Source: Pagrus major
Lineage: Eukaryota; Chordata; Actinopteri; Spariformes; Sparidae
Assembly (NCBI RefSeq): GCF_040436345.1
Contig: NC_133219.1
Location: 19,242,958-19,306,957, forward strand
Length of the DNA stretch: 64,000 nt
Reading direction: 5' to 3'
Shown here: in pieces, positions 1 through 10,700 of the stretch
Numbering within the stretch: position 1 is the stretch's first letter
How the letters are laid out: every line of letters begins with the position of its first letter
The notes under the pieces: model-generated
Database searches by the model: none
Told to the model about the DNA's origin: nothing
The model's input: the letters and a program-made list of their open reading frames with translations, nothing else
Program-made: the position numbers and the translations under genes

Positions 1-1800
1 ATACTGTGTGAATTTCCCGCTGAAACAGAGTAAAATTAATGTGATTAAATCTACAACGACTATAAAAAGCATATATATTACATTGAAGGCTGTTCACCTT
101 CGGAGTTCAGACACTTAAAAAACTTTTTTTTTTTTTAAAAATACCTCGGCTGTACTCTATTATATGATACACATTCAGTGTATGGGATAGAAGTCACAGA
201 CTGTTTGTTACTACGGCCCCTCCCCCTCCAGACAGCGTCAACTGAAAGTAAGTTGAATCCAGCAAGAGGTTTAGGTGACGTAGCTTCTTCCTTGCATCAC
301 AGGGAAGTGAAGCAATATGAGATTTAGCCACTGTTGTGTCACTCTAAACAACAAGCTAGTCTACGATGGCTGGTGGAATTTTTCCACATCAAAAGAACCA
401 CAAAACTCCCAGTGGCCTGGGCAAAGACGTGAGAGGAATTGGGACATAGTAGAAAAGGATATGTGTCTATCATGTAATGAGTTTTTACACATTTACAGAT
501 GACGTGTATCTTTTTTTTTTTTTAGGTATTTCAGACCATTTTTAGCCAGCTGTGACGAACCACAATGTATCTTCAACCATATTTTTAGATATTATTATCA
601 TTATTATAAGAGTTTGAATAGAGGGGTAGAGGATGCTTCCCTTATAATGTTTAAAACACATCGTCTTCTCAGCATTTGGCCAAATGTTCTTGCTGACAAA
701 CATATTTCTCTTTTTTACTATGATTTAAAATCAGATTGGACCGACTTCACAACTACAGTGTGTTTCAGTTAGTTAGTTAGATGAGGAGTTTAATACCACA
801 CATGATGACCCATTGACTGATGACTGTTTGATGACCCCGTCCCTGCTCCTGCTAAAGGCTGACAGTCAATCAGTCATCTGCCGTCATGCAGCTCAGAGCT
901 GTTCAATCACAATTGAAAATATCTGGAGAAAATTATAGAGATCTAACATTGGGAATCAAATGTTGAATCTGTTTGTGAGAAAGCACAAGAACTTCTTCAC
1001 TTTCTCGGAAAATGAACTCTTTTAATGATTGTGGCTCCATCATGACTCTGTTCTACCACAGTTTGATTTTTTTTATACCTTTAATTGCATTAAGTTCATA
1101 TTTCAGTGCAGCCAGGAGGTATCTTTTGTGTTTTTACTTTTCATTCATATTTTACACACCTAGTGATACAAAAATCAAAACGAACAGAACAAAACAAAAT
1201 GTAAAAAAACAAACAAAAACAAAGCTATACTATAACTATATTTACATATTCATCTATACATGGCCACACCTATACGTATATAAATGAACCTGCATATTTG
1301 AAAATGCGTTACATCATTTTATTAATGCCTATGTACAGATTGACTGAGAACACTGTCAAGGTAACTGGACAGACCTACAAGAAAGGAAAAAGAAAATAAA
1401 GTAAAATAATATTGATAATAGATCATTACAGGTGTTTGTGTATGTCTCCTCCAGTGCAAAATGCATAATTTTCCTGAAATCTGCCTCTGTTCTTGTGATA
1501 AGATATGGTATAAGATTTACTAAATACATTTTTAAGTATAAACATTATCATAAAACACAGTTTATTGAATCTGTTTTTATGATTTGGGATTTTAGTTCTG
1601 AGTAGTTCTGGAAAGCTACATGCAAAAAATACACATATATAATCTCTCATTCCTAAACAGTGTATGTAACACTCATTATCTACCTCAGTGCATCTACAGG
1701 TGTGTTTCACAATCAAACACTGCGTGCATTACGGCAGCATGTAAGTACAGTATTTCATCATCACAGTGAGTGACAGTGAGCACAGCGGTAGAGACCATCC
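1..1800. other. Intergenic DNA upstream of il1b
   Basis: This AT-rich stretch holds no open frame with recognisable protein similarity and no clear transposon ends. Short A and T runs occur, for example near 124-136 and 510-524. The distal il1b regulatory region probably lies in its last few hundred bases, but I see no site there that I can defend individually. Confidence 0.5.
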
Positions 1801-1950
1801 CACTTCCTGTCTGAGTGGTAAATTCCCTTGAACGCTGTGGCTTGTGTATAAAAGCTCTGCAGGTCGGCACAGGCAGGCAGAACAACACTGACAGAACAAC
1901 TGCTGGGAAAACCAAACACACTAAAACAACTTCCGATCTACTGACCTTCA
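1801..1950 (+). promoter_or_regulatory. il1b: il1b core promoter and non-coding exon 1
   Basis: A TATA box (TATAAAA) lies at 1847-1853, so transcription should start near 1875-1885. The first exon is non-coding and ends at 1950 in a CAG|GTAAAC donor. An ETS/PU.1-type core (ACTTCCTG, 1802-1809) sits about 40 bp upstream of the TATA box. Mammalian IL1B promoters depend on PU.1, so this site is plausible, but assigning it a function is inference. A weak kappa-B-like stretch (GTAAATTCCC, near 1818) has two mismatches to the consensus and is not convincing alone. Confidence 0.6.
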
Positions 1951-2416
1951 CAGGTAAACTGGCTTTCTTTTCTTGTCGTATATTTGGATCAGATTTTGTA
2001 TTTGCTTTGCTTTGACACACTTTAATAAAGTACATTAGTTTATTTAATGTACTTTGCTGCCTGCTGTGTCATTATAAACTGACAGACGATTCATTCTGTT
2101 GCTGTCAGAGGAAAATCAGTGTACTACGTCTAGAATATGGCAGCTTTTCTGGATGTGTGTTTTTAATCTTCATCTCATTCAGTATTACTGTAAAAATACT
2201 TTAAAGTCGAGTGTTGACAGTAGTGTGTCGTAAATCACTGCAGGAGCGTACAGAGATGTACTGTAGCCTTTGTAAATAATTTCATTCAAGGAAAATAAAT
2301 TTAAAAAATAAAAAAGCCAATAAAAAGACAGGTGAACCTAGAAATCCAGCTGTCTTTCCCAAAATGCTTTCTGATTGAGTGACACTGGAGATTGCTGTCT
2401 CTTTTAGAAAAAGAAA

Positions 2417-4317
2417 ATGCAATCCGAGATGACATGCAACGTGAGCGAGATGTGGAGCCCCAAGATGCCCAACGGGCTGGACTTGGAGATTACCCACCAT
2501 CCCCTCACAATGAAGCGCGTGGTAAACCTGATCATCGCCATGGAGAGGTTAAAGGGCAACGTGTCGGAGTCACCACGGAGCACTGAGTTCACAGATGAAA
2601 ACCTGCTCAACATGTTGCTGGAGAGCGCAGTAGAAGGTAACCACAAAAAAAGCTACTGAATCGATCTATATATGTAAAAACAAAATGCTCTCCTCCCTTG
2701 GGAACTGTTGGAAGTGACTTACTGACAGGGAGTGAACAGTTTGCTTTCAGATCTTGTTGGCTTATCTTCAGATAGGGAGTGTTTATCATTTTTTGTAACT
2801 GGAAACCAGTCCAGCTAACTGTAACACCTGGGGTGTTAAAGATGTTGATAAACAGCACTAAATGATGTGTATGCATTCAAGACTCACTCGTGCAGGAAGA
2901 TACCAAGTCTGTGGCTGTAGTTGCAATTCCTGCTTGAAAGAAGATGAGAATCATAGCAAACACACAACTGATCAGGTGTGCTTCTTTTGCCCTCAGAGCG
3001 AATTGTGTTCGAGCGCACTGCTACACCAGCTCAGTACAAATACAAGTTCCAGAACCTGTACAGCGTGATGGACAGCGAGCAGAGGCACTTAGTCCGAGTA
3101 CCAAACAGCATGGAGCTCCACGCGGTGATGCTGCAGGGAGGCACTGGGAACTGTCAAGGTAATTTCATGTGACAGATCGGTTTTGAAAATCATCCTCTGT
3201 GTCATGGCAGATATTTTCATTGAGGGCTGACAGGTGTGATATTTTAGCTGAAGCTATTTAAAGGTATTATTTTACAACATTTTTCCACACCAAAATGAAG
3301 TGTTGCCTCCAGTACTGCATTCTTTAAGTCTGGATCGAGTTAACAAGCCAAAAATCCTCAGAAAACACTACTTTAATCTTTAACTAAGTGCTATCATTTT
3401 ATAAGCTTGTTAAATGTTTATTGTGTGTAAAAGCTTAGTTAGTAAAGTAACTGCTGACAATACATGTCAAATAAAGGTAGTGGAGTAAGAGGTACAATGG
3501 TTCCCTTATAAATGTAGTGGAATAGAAGTATAAATGACTGAATGAAAGAACAGGTACCTCAGATTTGTAATTAAGTACACCACTTGGCTAAGTGTACTTA
3601 GTTCTCTTTCATCACTGCACTAGGTCCTGATTTGATGACTTGGATACAAATTTTCTAACCTCGAGCGCATCTGTTTGACCTTGCTTTAGCTCTGTTGCAC
3701 AAATCCAAATGTTTCTTCAGCAAAATGCACATTTGTAGCATCTTTCTGAGACACTGTCTTACCTGTATCCTCTGTTCTCTCCTCAGTTCAACTGAACATG
3801 GCGACCTACCTGCCCCCTACACCCAGTGCTGAGGCCGTAACTGTGACTCTGTGCATCAAGGACACAAATCTTTACCTGTCTTGTCACAAGGAAGGTGACG
3901 AGCCAACCTTGCATCTGGAGGTAAAACTCTCACATAAATATTAAACTGAATCCCATGTGCGACATTTCTCGAAGTGAAACTGATTACCTTATCTACCTAT
4001 TAATTAACTTTTGATATGAGCTGTCAGGTGTGATAGTCAAACCTAATGACATTTATATTTTCACACCTCAGGCGGTGGACGACAAAGACAGTCTGTTGAG
4101 CATCACCCCGGGCAGCGACATGGTGCGATTTCTCTTCTACAAACATGTCACCGGGCTGAACAACAGCACTCTCGTGTCTGTTCCCTTCAGCAGCTGGTAC
4201 ATCAGCACAGCAGAGGAAAACAACAAGCCGGTAGAAATGTGCCAGGAGACCACCAGACGCCACCGGATCTTCAAATTCCTGCAACCAAATCCGGAAGTGG
4301 ACGGTGGAGAGTGTTAA
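2417..4317 (+). CDS. il1b: Interleukin-1 beta precursor
   Basis: This is the pro-inflammatory IL-1 cytokine, released from myeloid cells to act on the IL-1 receptor. The coding exons are 2417-2636, 2997-3158, 3787-3920 and 4072-4317, all with GT-AG borders and matching phases (1, 1, 0). They total 762 nt, or 253 aa, a normal teleost length. The start ATG lies 10 nt inside exon 2. The N-terminal pro-region has the conserved fish segment around [20 protein letters not shown] (residues about 27-46). The IL-1 family signature FSSWYIST is at residues 211-218, within the beta-trefoil domain. There is no signal peptide, as expected for IL-1. I see no convincing caspase-1 aspartate site in the pro-region, as is usual in fish. 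The gene lies just upstream of ckap2l, its neighbour in mammals too. I am very confident of the identity. Confidence 0.96.
3470..3615. repeat. Dispersed teleost repeat in il1b intron 3
   Basis: This stretch has the 'adding tags' of a common fish interspersed repeat: GTAGTGGAGTAAGAGGTACA, then GTGGAATAGAAGTATAAATG, then AATTAAGTACACCACTTG. The same vocabulary (AAGTACNNNTACTCAAGTACT, CCACTACATT) recurs near 27,410, 41,225 and 56,940, here in the opposite orientation. It is probably a decayed non-autonomous DNA transposon. Confidence 0.45.
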
Positions 4318-4700
4318 CTATAGTGCACTTCAGATATTCTTCATTTCAAAGTCAGGAACCAAGATGTATTTTGTTTTTAAAAAGCACCACCACTGATTGC
4401 TAAGACCACTTCTGCAAGTTTTACAGAGAGTCAATTTACTGTATGTACCAAGTACAGAAAGTGAAATGCTATTGTATTGACATAGTCAAGTATCACCACA
4501 AGGGGGCATTGTTGTGCTGTCTGGTGAGCACCCTGTTTATTTATTTTGCTGAATGACAAAAAAAACTGTCATTGCTATTATCTATTAATGTATTTATCTA
4601 TTTATGCATCATCTTAACATATTTATTTATTTGTTAATCTGCTTACTAACAATATTACTATCTAATATGAAGTGAATCTTTAATAAAGCCATCTGACTTA
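4318..4700 (+). promoter_or_regulatory. il1b: il1b 3' UTR with AU-rich elements and poly(A) signal
   Basis: The 3' UTR carries five ATTTA pentamers (4539, 4592, 4600, 4621 and 4625). The last two overlap as ATTTATTTA. AATAAA lies at 4682-4687. Clustered ATTTA motifs are the classic destabilising element of inflammatory cytokine mRNAs, bound by TTP-type proteins, so a short-lived transcript is expected. Confidence 0.85.
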
Positions 4701-5268
4701 CAGTGTTTGGATTTGTGTTTTATATGCTCACTCAGGAGTTGGTAAATGACACAACTCAAACTTGGATAAATGACATCACACATTAGCTGTGCAGCTCAAT
4801 TCTAAACACAGTAACCTTAAACAGATTTTGAACTTTAGCAGTCCGTTCTCCTCCAACTCCAACTTTTACTCTCTATATAGTAGGCCCAGTAGTATAAATT
4901 TGTGGTACTCATACTTTATTTGACTATTTTAATTTTCTTCCTCTTAGGCAGCTGGAGTTGCAAAATCATCTGACGTGTCTTTTTGTTCTACTCACTCACT
5001 ACACCACATCTCATAGGGAAATATTGTATTTATGACTCCACTTATTTGACAGCTGTACTTGGCAGAAAAAGATTTTACATGCAAAATAGCTAATTATCCA
5101 ACCAGTTGATACATTTATGATATCAATCAAATAAAATTGTTTTTGATAATTTAACACTCTGAAGGTGGTCATTCTGCGTTAGCATATTCACTTTTCTCTG
5201 ATAATACTTTGGCACCAAAAAATTTAATGAGGTAGATAACTTCTTTACTACTTATTTACTACTTTTAC

Positions 5269-6641
5269 TTAAAGGTGCACTGTGTAGTTTTGGGGAAGAA
5301 ATTTTAATCAGAACCTGAATTGGCGAACCTCCGCTGCAGAGATAATGCAGAGTCTCTGTGTGAAAAGGGCTGATGAATGAGCCTATGGCCCACTGATGAA
5401 AGCCCTTGCATTTGCTGTATTACCAAAGATGTACACTGGGTGTCGGTGGAAAATATCACAAGCGGCACACAGTTAGTGACGCGTTCACCCAGCAGTGGTT
5501 GGTCGGCCAGAGAAAATAGGTGGTTTGCATCATAATGACTGGAATAAGCCTAATGTGAGAAAATGAATAAGCATATACTAGGGTTGGGCTGATGGCTGAC
5601 AGCCATGGACTACTAATCCCTAACCATCGTAACATCGTGATTTAAAAGACTCCCCACCAGAGAGCACAATTAAGAGGCGTGTCCCCTCAAAGTTGATGTA
5701 GGGCAAGAGTTGTGATATGTGGGGAGAGGATATGAAAAGAAGCATGTTGTTGCTCAGTGCACTAACATTACATCTCCATGTTTTATTTTCGTATTAAACT
5801 GGTTTGGCGAACCCAAAACACTCGGTTAAATTTGTGGCAGCAGTGTTTCTTTTCCTGTGGGCTGCTGTTTCTCTCAGTTGTGCCATTTTTATACACAAGT
5901 TTCTTAGGTTAGCTTCTTAGGGTAGTTGGCCAACGTTGTTTTATGAATATGAGGCTGAACAAAGCTACGTTACGGACATGTGGTGCAGAGATGAGGACAC
6001 TTTTAAACATGGCACAGGGATGTATGTTGGTGGTAACGTGAGACACTTTCCACTGCAGGGTGAGACAGTTGGAGATTCATGTCACAGCAACAGTGGGAAA
6101 CAACGGCAGCTACAGTGGTGAGCTAATATGCGTACAATATACAACAATGTCAGCGTCCGTCACAATGTTTCACTGTCGCCCAACCCTATGTACATAATGT
6201 TACTTTTATAGCAACCATTTTTTATTCAGTAAATAGTAAGTGTTGTAATGACTGTCTCAGAAGACATCATTCCCTTTTCGCTTTCATGTGGTGTTGTTAT
6301 GGAAGCGTGGAAAAGCTGCACAGCAGGCGACACTGGATCTCTGGGAAGCAGTGAGGCCCAAAAATACACCTGCAATTGCCGCTTCAGGAAATCTCCGAGA
6401 TTGCCACTTTGAAGGACAACACAATTTCATACTGTTTTACTTTGTTTATATTTGTCGGACCCTGCCACCTTTCTAGCTTCAAACAGTGTTCTGGGGACCT
6501 TATTATCCTCTGAGAACAGCTTGTTTATTCAGTTACGGAAAAGATAAATATTTCTGAGTTTGTATTATTACCTCATCACTATTGTAAATAAGTAATTCTG
6601 AGTTCAGAATTCTTCTCCAAAACTACATAGTGCCCCTTTAA
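5269..6641. mobile_element. Non-autonomous TIR DNA transposon (about 1.37 kb)
   Basis: The two ends are imperfect inverted repeats of about 35 bp. The left end reads TTAAAGGTGCACTGTGTAG and the right end, on the other strand, TTAAAGGGGCACTATGTAG; both continue into TTTTGGRGAAGAA. No transposase frame is visible inside. A shorter, inverted relative lies at 26,933-27,251 and shares the internal segment 6,400-6,535. The right end lies about 220 bp upstream of the first ckap2l CCAAT box, so the insertion abuts that promoter. The TAAAG terminus would suit the hAT superfamily, but I found no clear target duplication, so the class is uncertain. Confidence 0.7.
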
Positions 6642-6854
6642 AGGATCTCCATCACTATAGAAAAATCAAGTTACACTGCTATACTTCATAGGCATTTAGT
6701 TTACATAAGCATCAGTCTGCGTAATCATATAATTTTAGAAATATTTTTTAACTAACAGCTCGAGCAAAAGTTAATTTAATATACTTTAGCACTGGTGCAT
6801 CCATAATACAGCCTGTATTACTTTGCCTGGCTGGTTGTACTTTTTGTTTACATT

Positions 6855-7097
6855 CTCTGGTCCAATCAGCGCGGTGTCTTTGCGCATGCGTGCTGATTTT
6901 TCGAAATTTCAAATCATCCAATCAGAGGAGAGAAGGCGTCCACTCCCGGCAATTTCAAAACCGGATGCGCGAGCGCAGTTGTTATGAAGCTGTTTTAACG
7001 TATCGTAAACTTCCACAACAAGCTAAACGAGGCATTTGAGTGTTTTTTTATCACTATTCTGGATAAAGTCGAGCGAAGAAACTGAACTCTTATAAAG
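6855..7097 (+). promoter_or_regulatory. ckap2l: ckap2l promoter and 5' UTR (CCAAT and CHR-like boxes)
   Basis: This CpG-containing, TATA-less stretch has CCAAT boxes at 6862-6866 and 6918-6922. It also has two TTCAAA motifs (TTTGAA on the other strand) at 6908-6913 and 6954-6959. CCAAT boxes paired with TTTGAA 'CHR' elements are the usual layout of G2/M genes bound by NF-Y and DREAM/MuvB. CKAP2L is a mitotic gene, so the match is meaningful, though use of these sites is inferred. The 5' UTR probably begins around 6,980. Confidence 0.55.
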
Positions 7098-7734
7098 ATG
7101 GAAGAAGGAGAGACCGTATCGATACCTTCCAGAAAAGGTTAGCGAGCTTGGGCAATTGCATAAAAGCTAGCTAGGTTATGCTAGCGTAGATGGTTGTTAG
7201 CTACACCATGCTAACGCTAGTTATACGTTAGTAACAAAAGAGGAGACATTTTTATGTTTAGCTAAATAAATAACGATATTGGTTTGGTAACTTAGCTTCA
7301 AATCTGTGTTTGACGGACCACCGTGAAAAGGCTTTACAGTAGTTTAACGTTAAATAATTACCTCAACGTAAACACTAGCTAGTTGGCGTTACAGTACGAG
7401 TCTGGGCTCCCCTCTTCTGATGCTGCACTTGTATGATAAAGGATGAGAAATGAGGCGGAATAAACAATGCCGTGATACTACTTAATTGTCTGCTATGCCT
7501 GCTTACTTTCCCATTAGCCTTATTAATATTGTTAATTTTTGAATAAACGCTACACGCCAGTGGTGACAGTTACATCTTTAATGCACTGCAAACAATGCAT
7601 GAAGTCAACACTCTCCACGTCCCGTTCAGTATCGCTATCTTGATGACATATAAGATGGGGGGTGTTTATTTATAGTTGAAAACATGCTCTTCTAGGCTTG
7701 AATTGAGTCCTGAATATTTGACAGGATTTGACAT

Positions 7735-7777
<43 letters not shown>

Positions 7778-10700
7778 CAAACTTCATTTATATAGCACCT
7801 TTCAACAAATCAAAATGCAATTCCAAGGGCTTTACAAGTGATTGAAATAACGTGGTATAAAAACAGGTTTAGAGACAAATCCACAACTTTTGCAATGAAA
7901 TTAATTGTTAAAATATTAAAAGATAAAGAATAAAAGATAAAGACAAGCAATACAAATAGAATATTGCACGTAAAAGCTTATTTAAAAAAGTTTATAAATA
8001 TAACATAAGAATTATCATAATAACAACGGTAAAATGTAAATAAAATCTATATAAATTATAGTAAAACGAATATAGGGCTATGATACAGACAAAATAAATT
8101 AAGATAAGTACATACATTAAAACCATAAAAAATTATAATACACTACATAAAAGCCAGACTGAATATATATGTTTTTAATTTATGTTTTAAAAGTATGAAT
8201 GAAAAGACAAGTTAGTAGGCGTTCCTCATGACGAAGGACAGCACTGGACACTGGAGATTATCTTGCTTGTCATTTTCTATATTAATTGTTGGGCTATAAA
8301 CTGAACAAAATGCCAAGTGTCCTAAACTTTTTTTTTTCATCATTACACAAGCAAAAGCAGAAAACATTCACATTTTCAAAGTAATTCAAAGTGCTGTATT
8401 GTAGGCAACTGGACTTGTTTCAGTTTCTTGAACTTCACCTCTCATCCAAGAGGCTTCTTCACGCCTACCAACACGCTGAGGCAGAAACTTGTCCATCCTC
8501 AGGTCACCCAGTCATAAACTGAGTAATGTAGTTTATGCTGTGTAAATGCAACCAGGACTGCACAGATTTGTACATTGGTGAGACAAAACAACCTCTCCAT
8601 AAACGAATGGCGCAACACAGGAGGGCCAACTCCTCAGGTCAAGACGCTGCTGTCCACCCACATCTGAAGGAGAAAAATCATTCCTTTGAGGACAACAGTG
8701 TAAACATCTTGGCCAGAGAAAACAGAAGTTTTGAAAGAGGTGTAAAGGAATCCATCTATGTCAAACTGGAATGACCGTCTTTCAACAGAGGAGGTGGCCT
8801 ACGACATTACATACTATCACCCACCTACAATGCTGTACTGAGTTCTCTCCCCAGATAGCTTAACAACCATTCACACCTGGGCTCACCTACCCCAGCAACC
8901 CAAATGAAGGCCAGTGAAGTCAATGACCCCCAAGTGGCCCTAACGACACTAAAACCCAGAGCTTACACGTGTCCTTAACGACTCTGTAAGGTCACACCCA
9001 CACAGAGTGTAAAAGCTTGCAACTCCCCTTCAGTTAGTTAAAACTGAAGAAACCTCTTGGATGAGAGGTGAAACGTCTTCAAGAAACTAAAGTCCAGTTG
9101 CCTACGATACAGCACTTAGAATTCCCTTTTTTAAAAGCTGTACATTTTAGGTTTGAAATATTTATCAGTTGTCAAAGGTGCTGTAGATATTTTCTAGTCT
9201 ATCAACTAATCATTTAAGCTCTAGTACGTAGGCACTTTCCAAATTAAAATTTTCTACAAGAGTAAAATGTTTCACGAAACCTGCAGCCAGATGTCAGTAT
9301 TTTTCTGTGGAAGTCGTCTATGTACTATTCAGACATTTGAGTAGTCACCTACATCCACTAGGGGTGATATTGTGGATGATGGTGAAAGCAGAGAGTCAAT
9401 TAAGATGACTCACCTGCTGCTGTTACAGTCAAATGAAAGTAAATATTCACTTTCTCTATTCTGTTCTTCACAGTTCAGTAGACAATTGAACTGTTGACTG
9501 TTTGAGCTTATTTATTTATTTATTTATTTTTCACTTACATAAGCAGAACTGAACTGTAGTTCACGTGTTGCCTCTGATAAATAAACTATATTGGTAAATT
9601 GTGTTGTGATTTCTTTCTCTGAAGTTAAACTAAAAATAGGATCCAAATCTTTTAATGTAATCTGCATTTATACTGAATATACGTATGCAGACACATTTAT
9701 GAATTTACAATTCATGGGACCGGTGCTACTAAATTCCTGTTTTATTTGCTGTCACAGAGTTGCGTAAGCAGAAGCTGATGGAATACTTGGCAGCAAAAGG
9801 AAAGCTGAAACAGCCCAACCCAAAGTAAGAAAAAAAAATTCCATGCATGATGTGATTAATGTTGTTCATCATATCTGGAGTAAATTAATACATTAAATTG
9901 TACTTCCCAGGCAATACATCCATGATGACTGTCGGGGTAAAAAGCCTGTGACGTCTGCACAAAAGGTTCGTAGGAACCATTATTTGGAATAAGTGACTTT
10001 TATTAGTTGTGATACTGATAGCTAGACTGGATTCCTCATACTTCACTTACTAGCCAATACTAATAAAGGTTGTTATTCAGAGCTCTGGAGCCAGGGTAGA
10101 AGTGGGTCACTATTTTTCCAATGTTTTTGTTTTCACAGGTTGGGCAGGGAAAAGAGAACGAGGCTCCAGCAGAGAGATGTCACTATGATGTCACTATACT
10201 AAGCACAAAAGCTCCAACTCTGGCAGCTAAATCCTCAATTCCCCCTGCCAGAAGAGTATTTGGTGTAAATAATAAAGTGAATGTTAAAAGCAGCATACTG
10301 ACTGGACAGAAGAATACCAGTCGTCCATCTGCAACCAATGGTCAAGCACAGCCGAAACTTAACCCTGTGCTCACAAGAATGTACACTGTTAAGTCCTCTA
10401 AAGCCAACCAGAATACAGCCAGCCTTCTCAAAAAGCAGCCGAACACAGGAATACAATCTTCAGGCAGATCCTCTTCAAATGCAGCTCATACAGATGTGAC
10501 AAAATCAAACAGCAGATTCAGTAGTACCTCAAGTGCTACCTGGACATGTCCAGTGAAAACACTCAGTGCCAGGATGAGTCTCGGCCCTATTGTCAAAACA
10601 AAAACGGGACTCATTCCTGCAGTGACCCAGCCAAGAAACAGTCAAAACTTAACACACACCTCTGCCACTGCAGGTAATACCACCACCACCACTTCTACTA

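Noticed and set aside
1694-2035. 113-codon minus-strand open frame over the il1b promoter
   Set aside because: It overlaps the TATA box and exon 1 of il1b and has no recognisable protein content.
9040-9115. Hammerhead ribozyme in the Penelope terminal repeat
   Set aside because: Penelope elements can carry hammerheads, and GATGAG with GAAAC is present in the right order. However, the CUGAUGA core is altered (UGGAUGA) and stem III has no loop, so I do not call a ribozyme.
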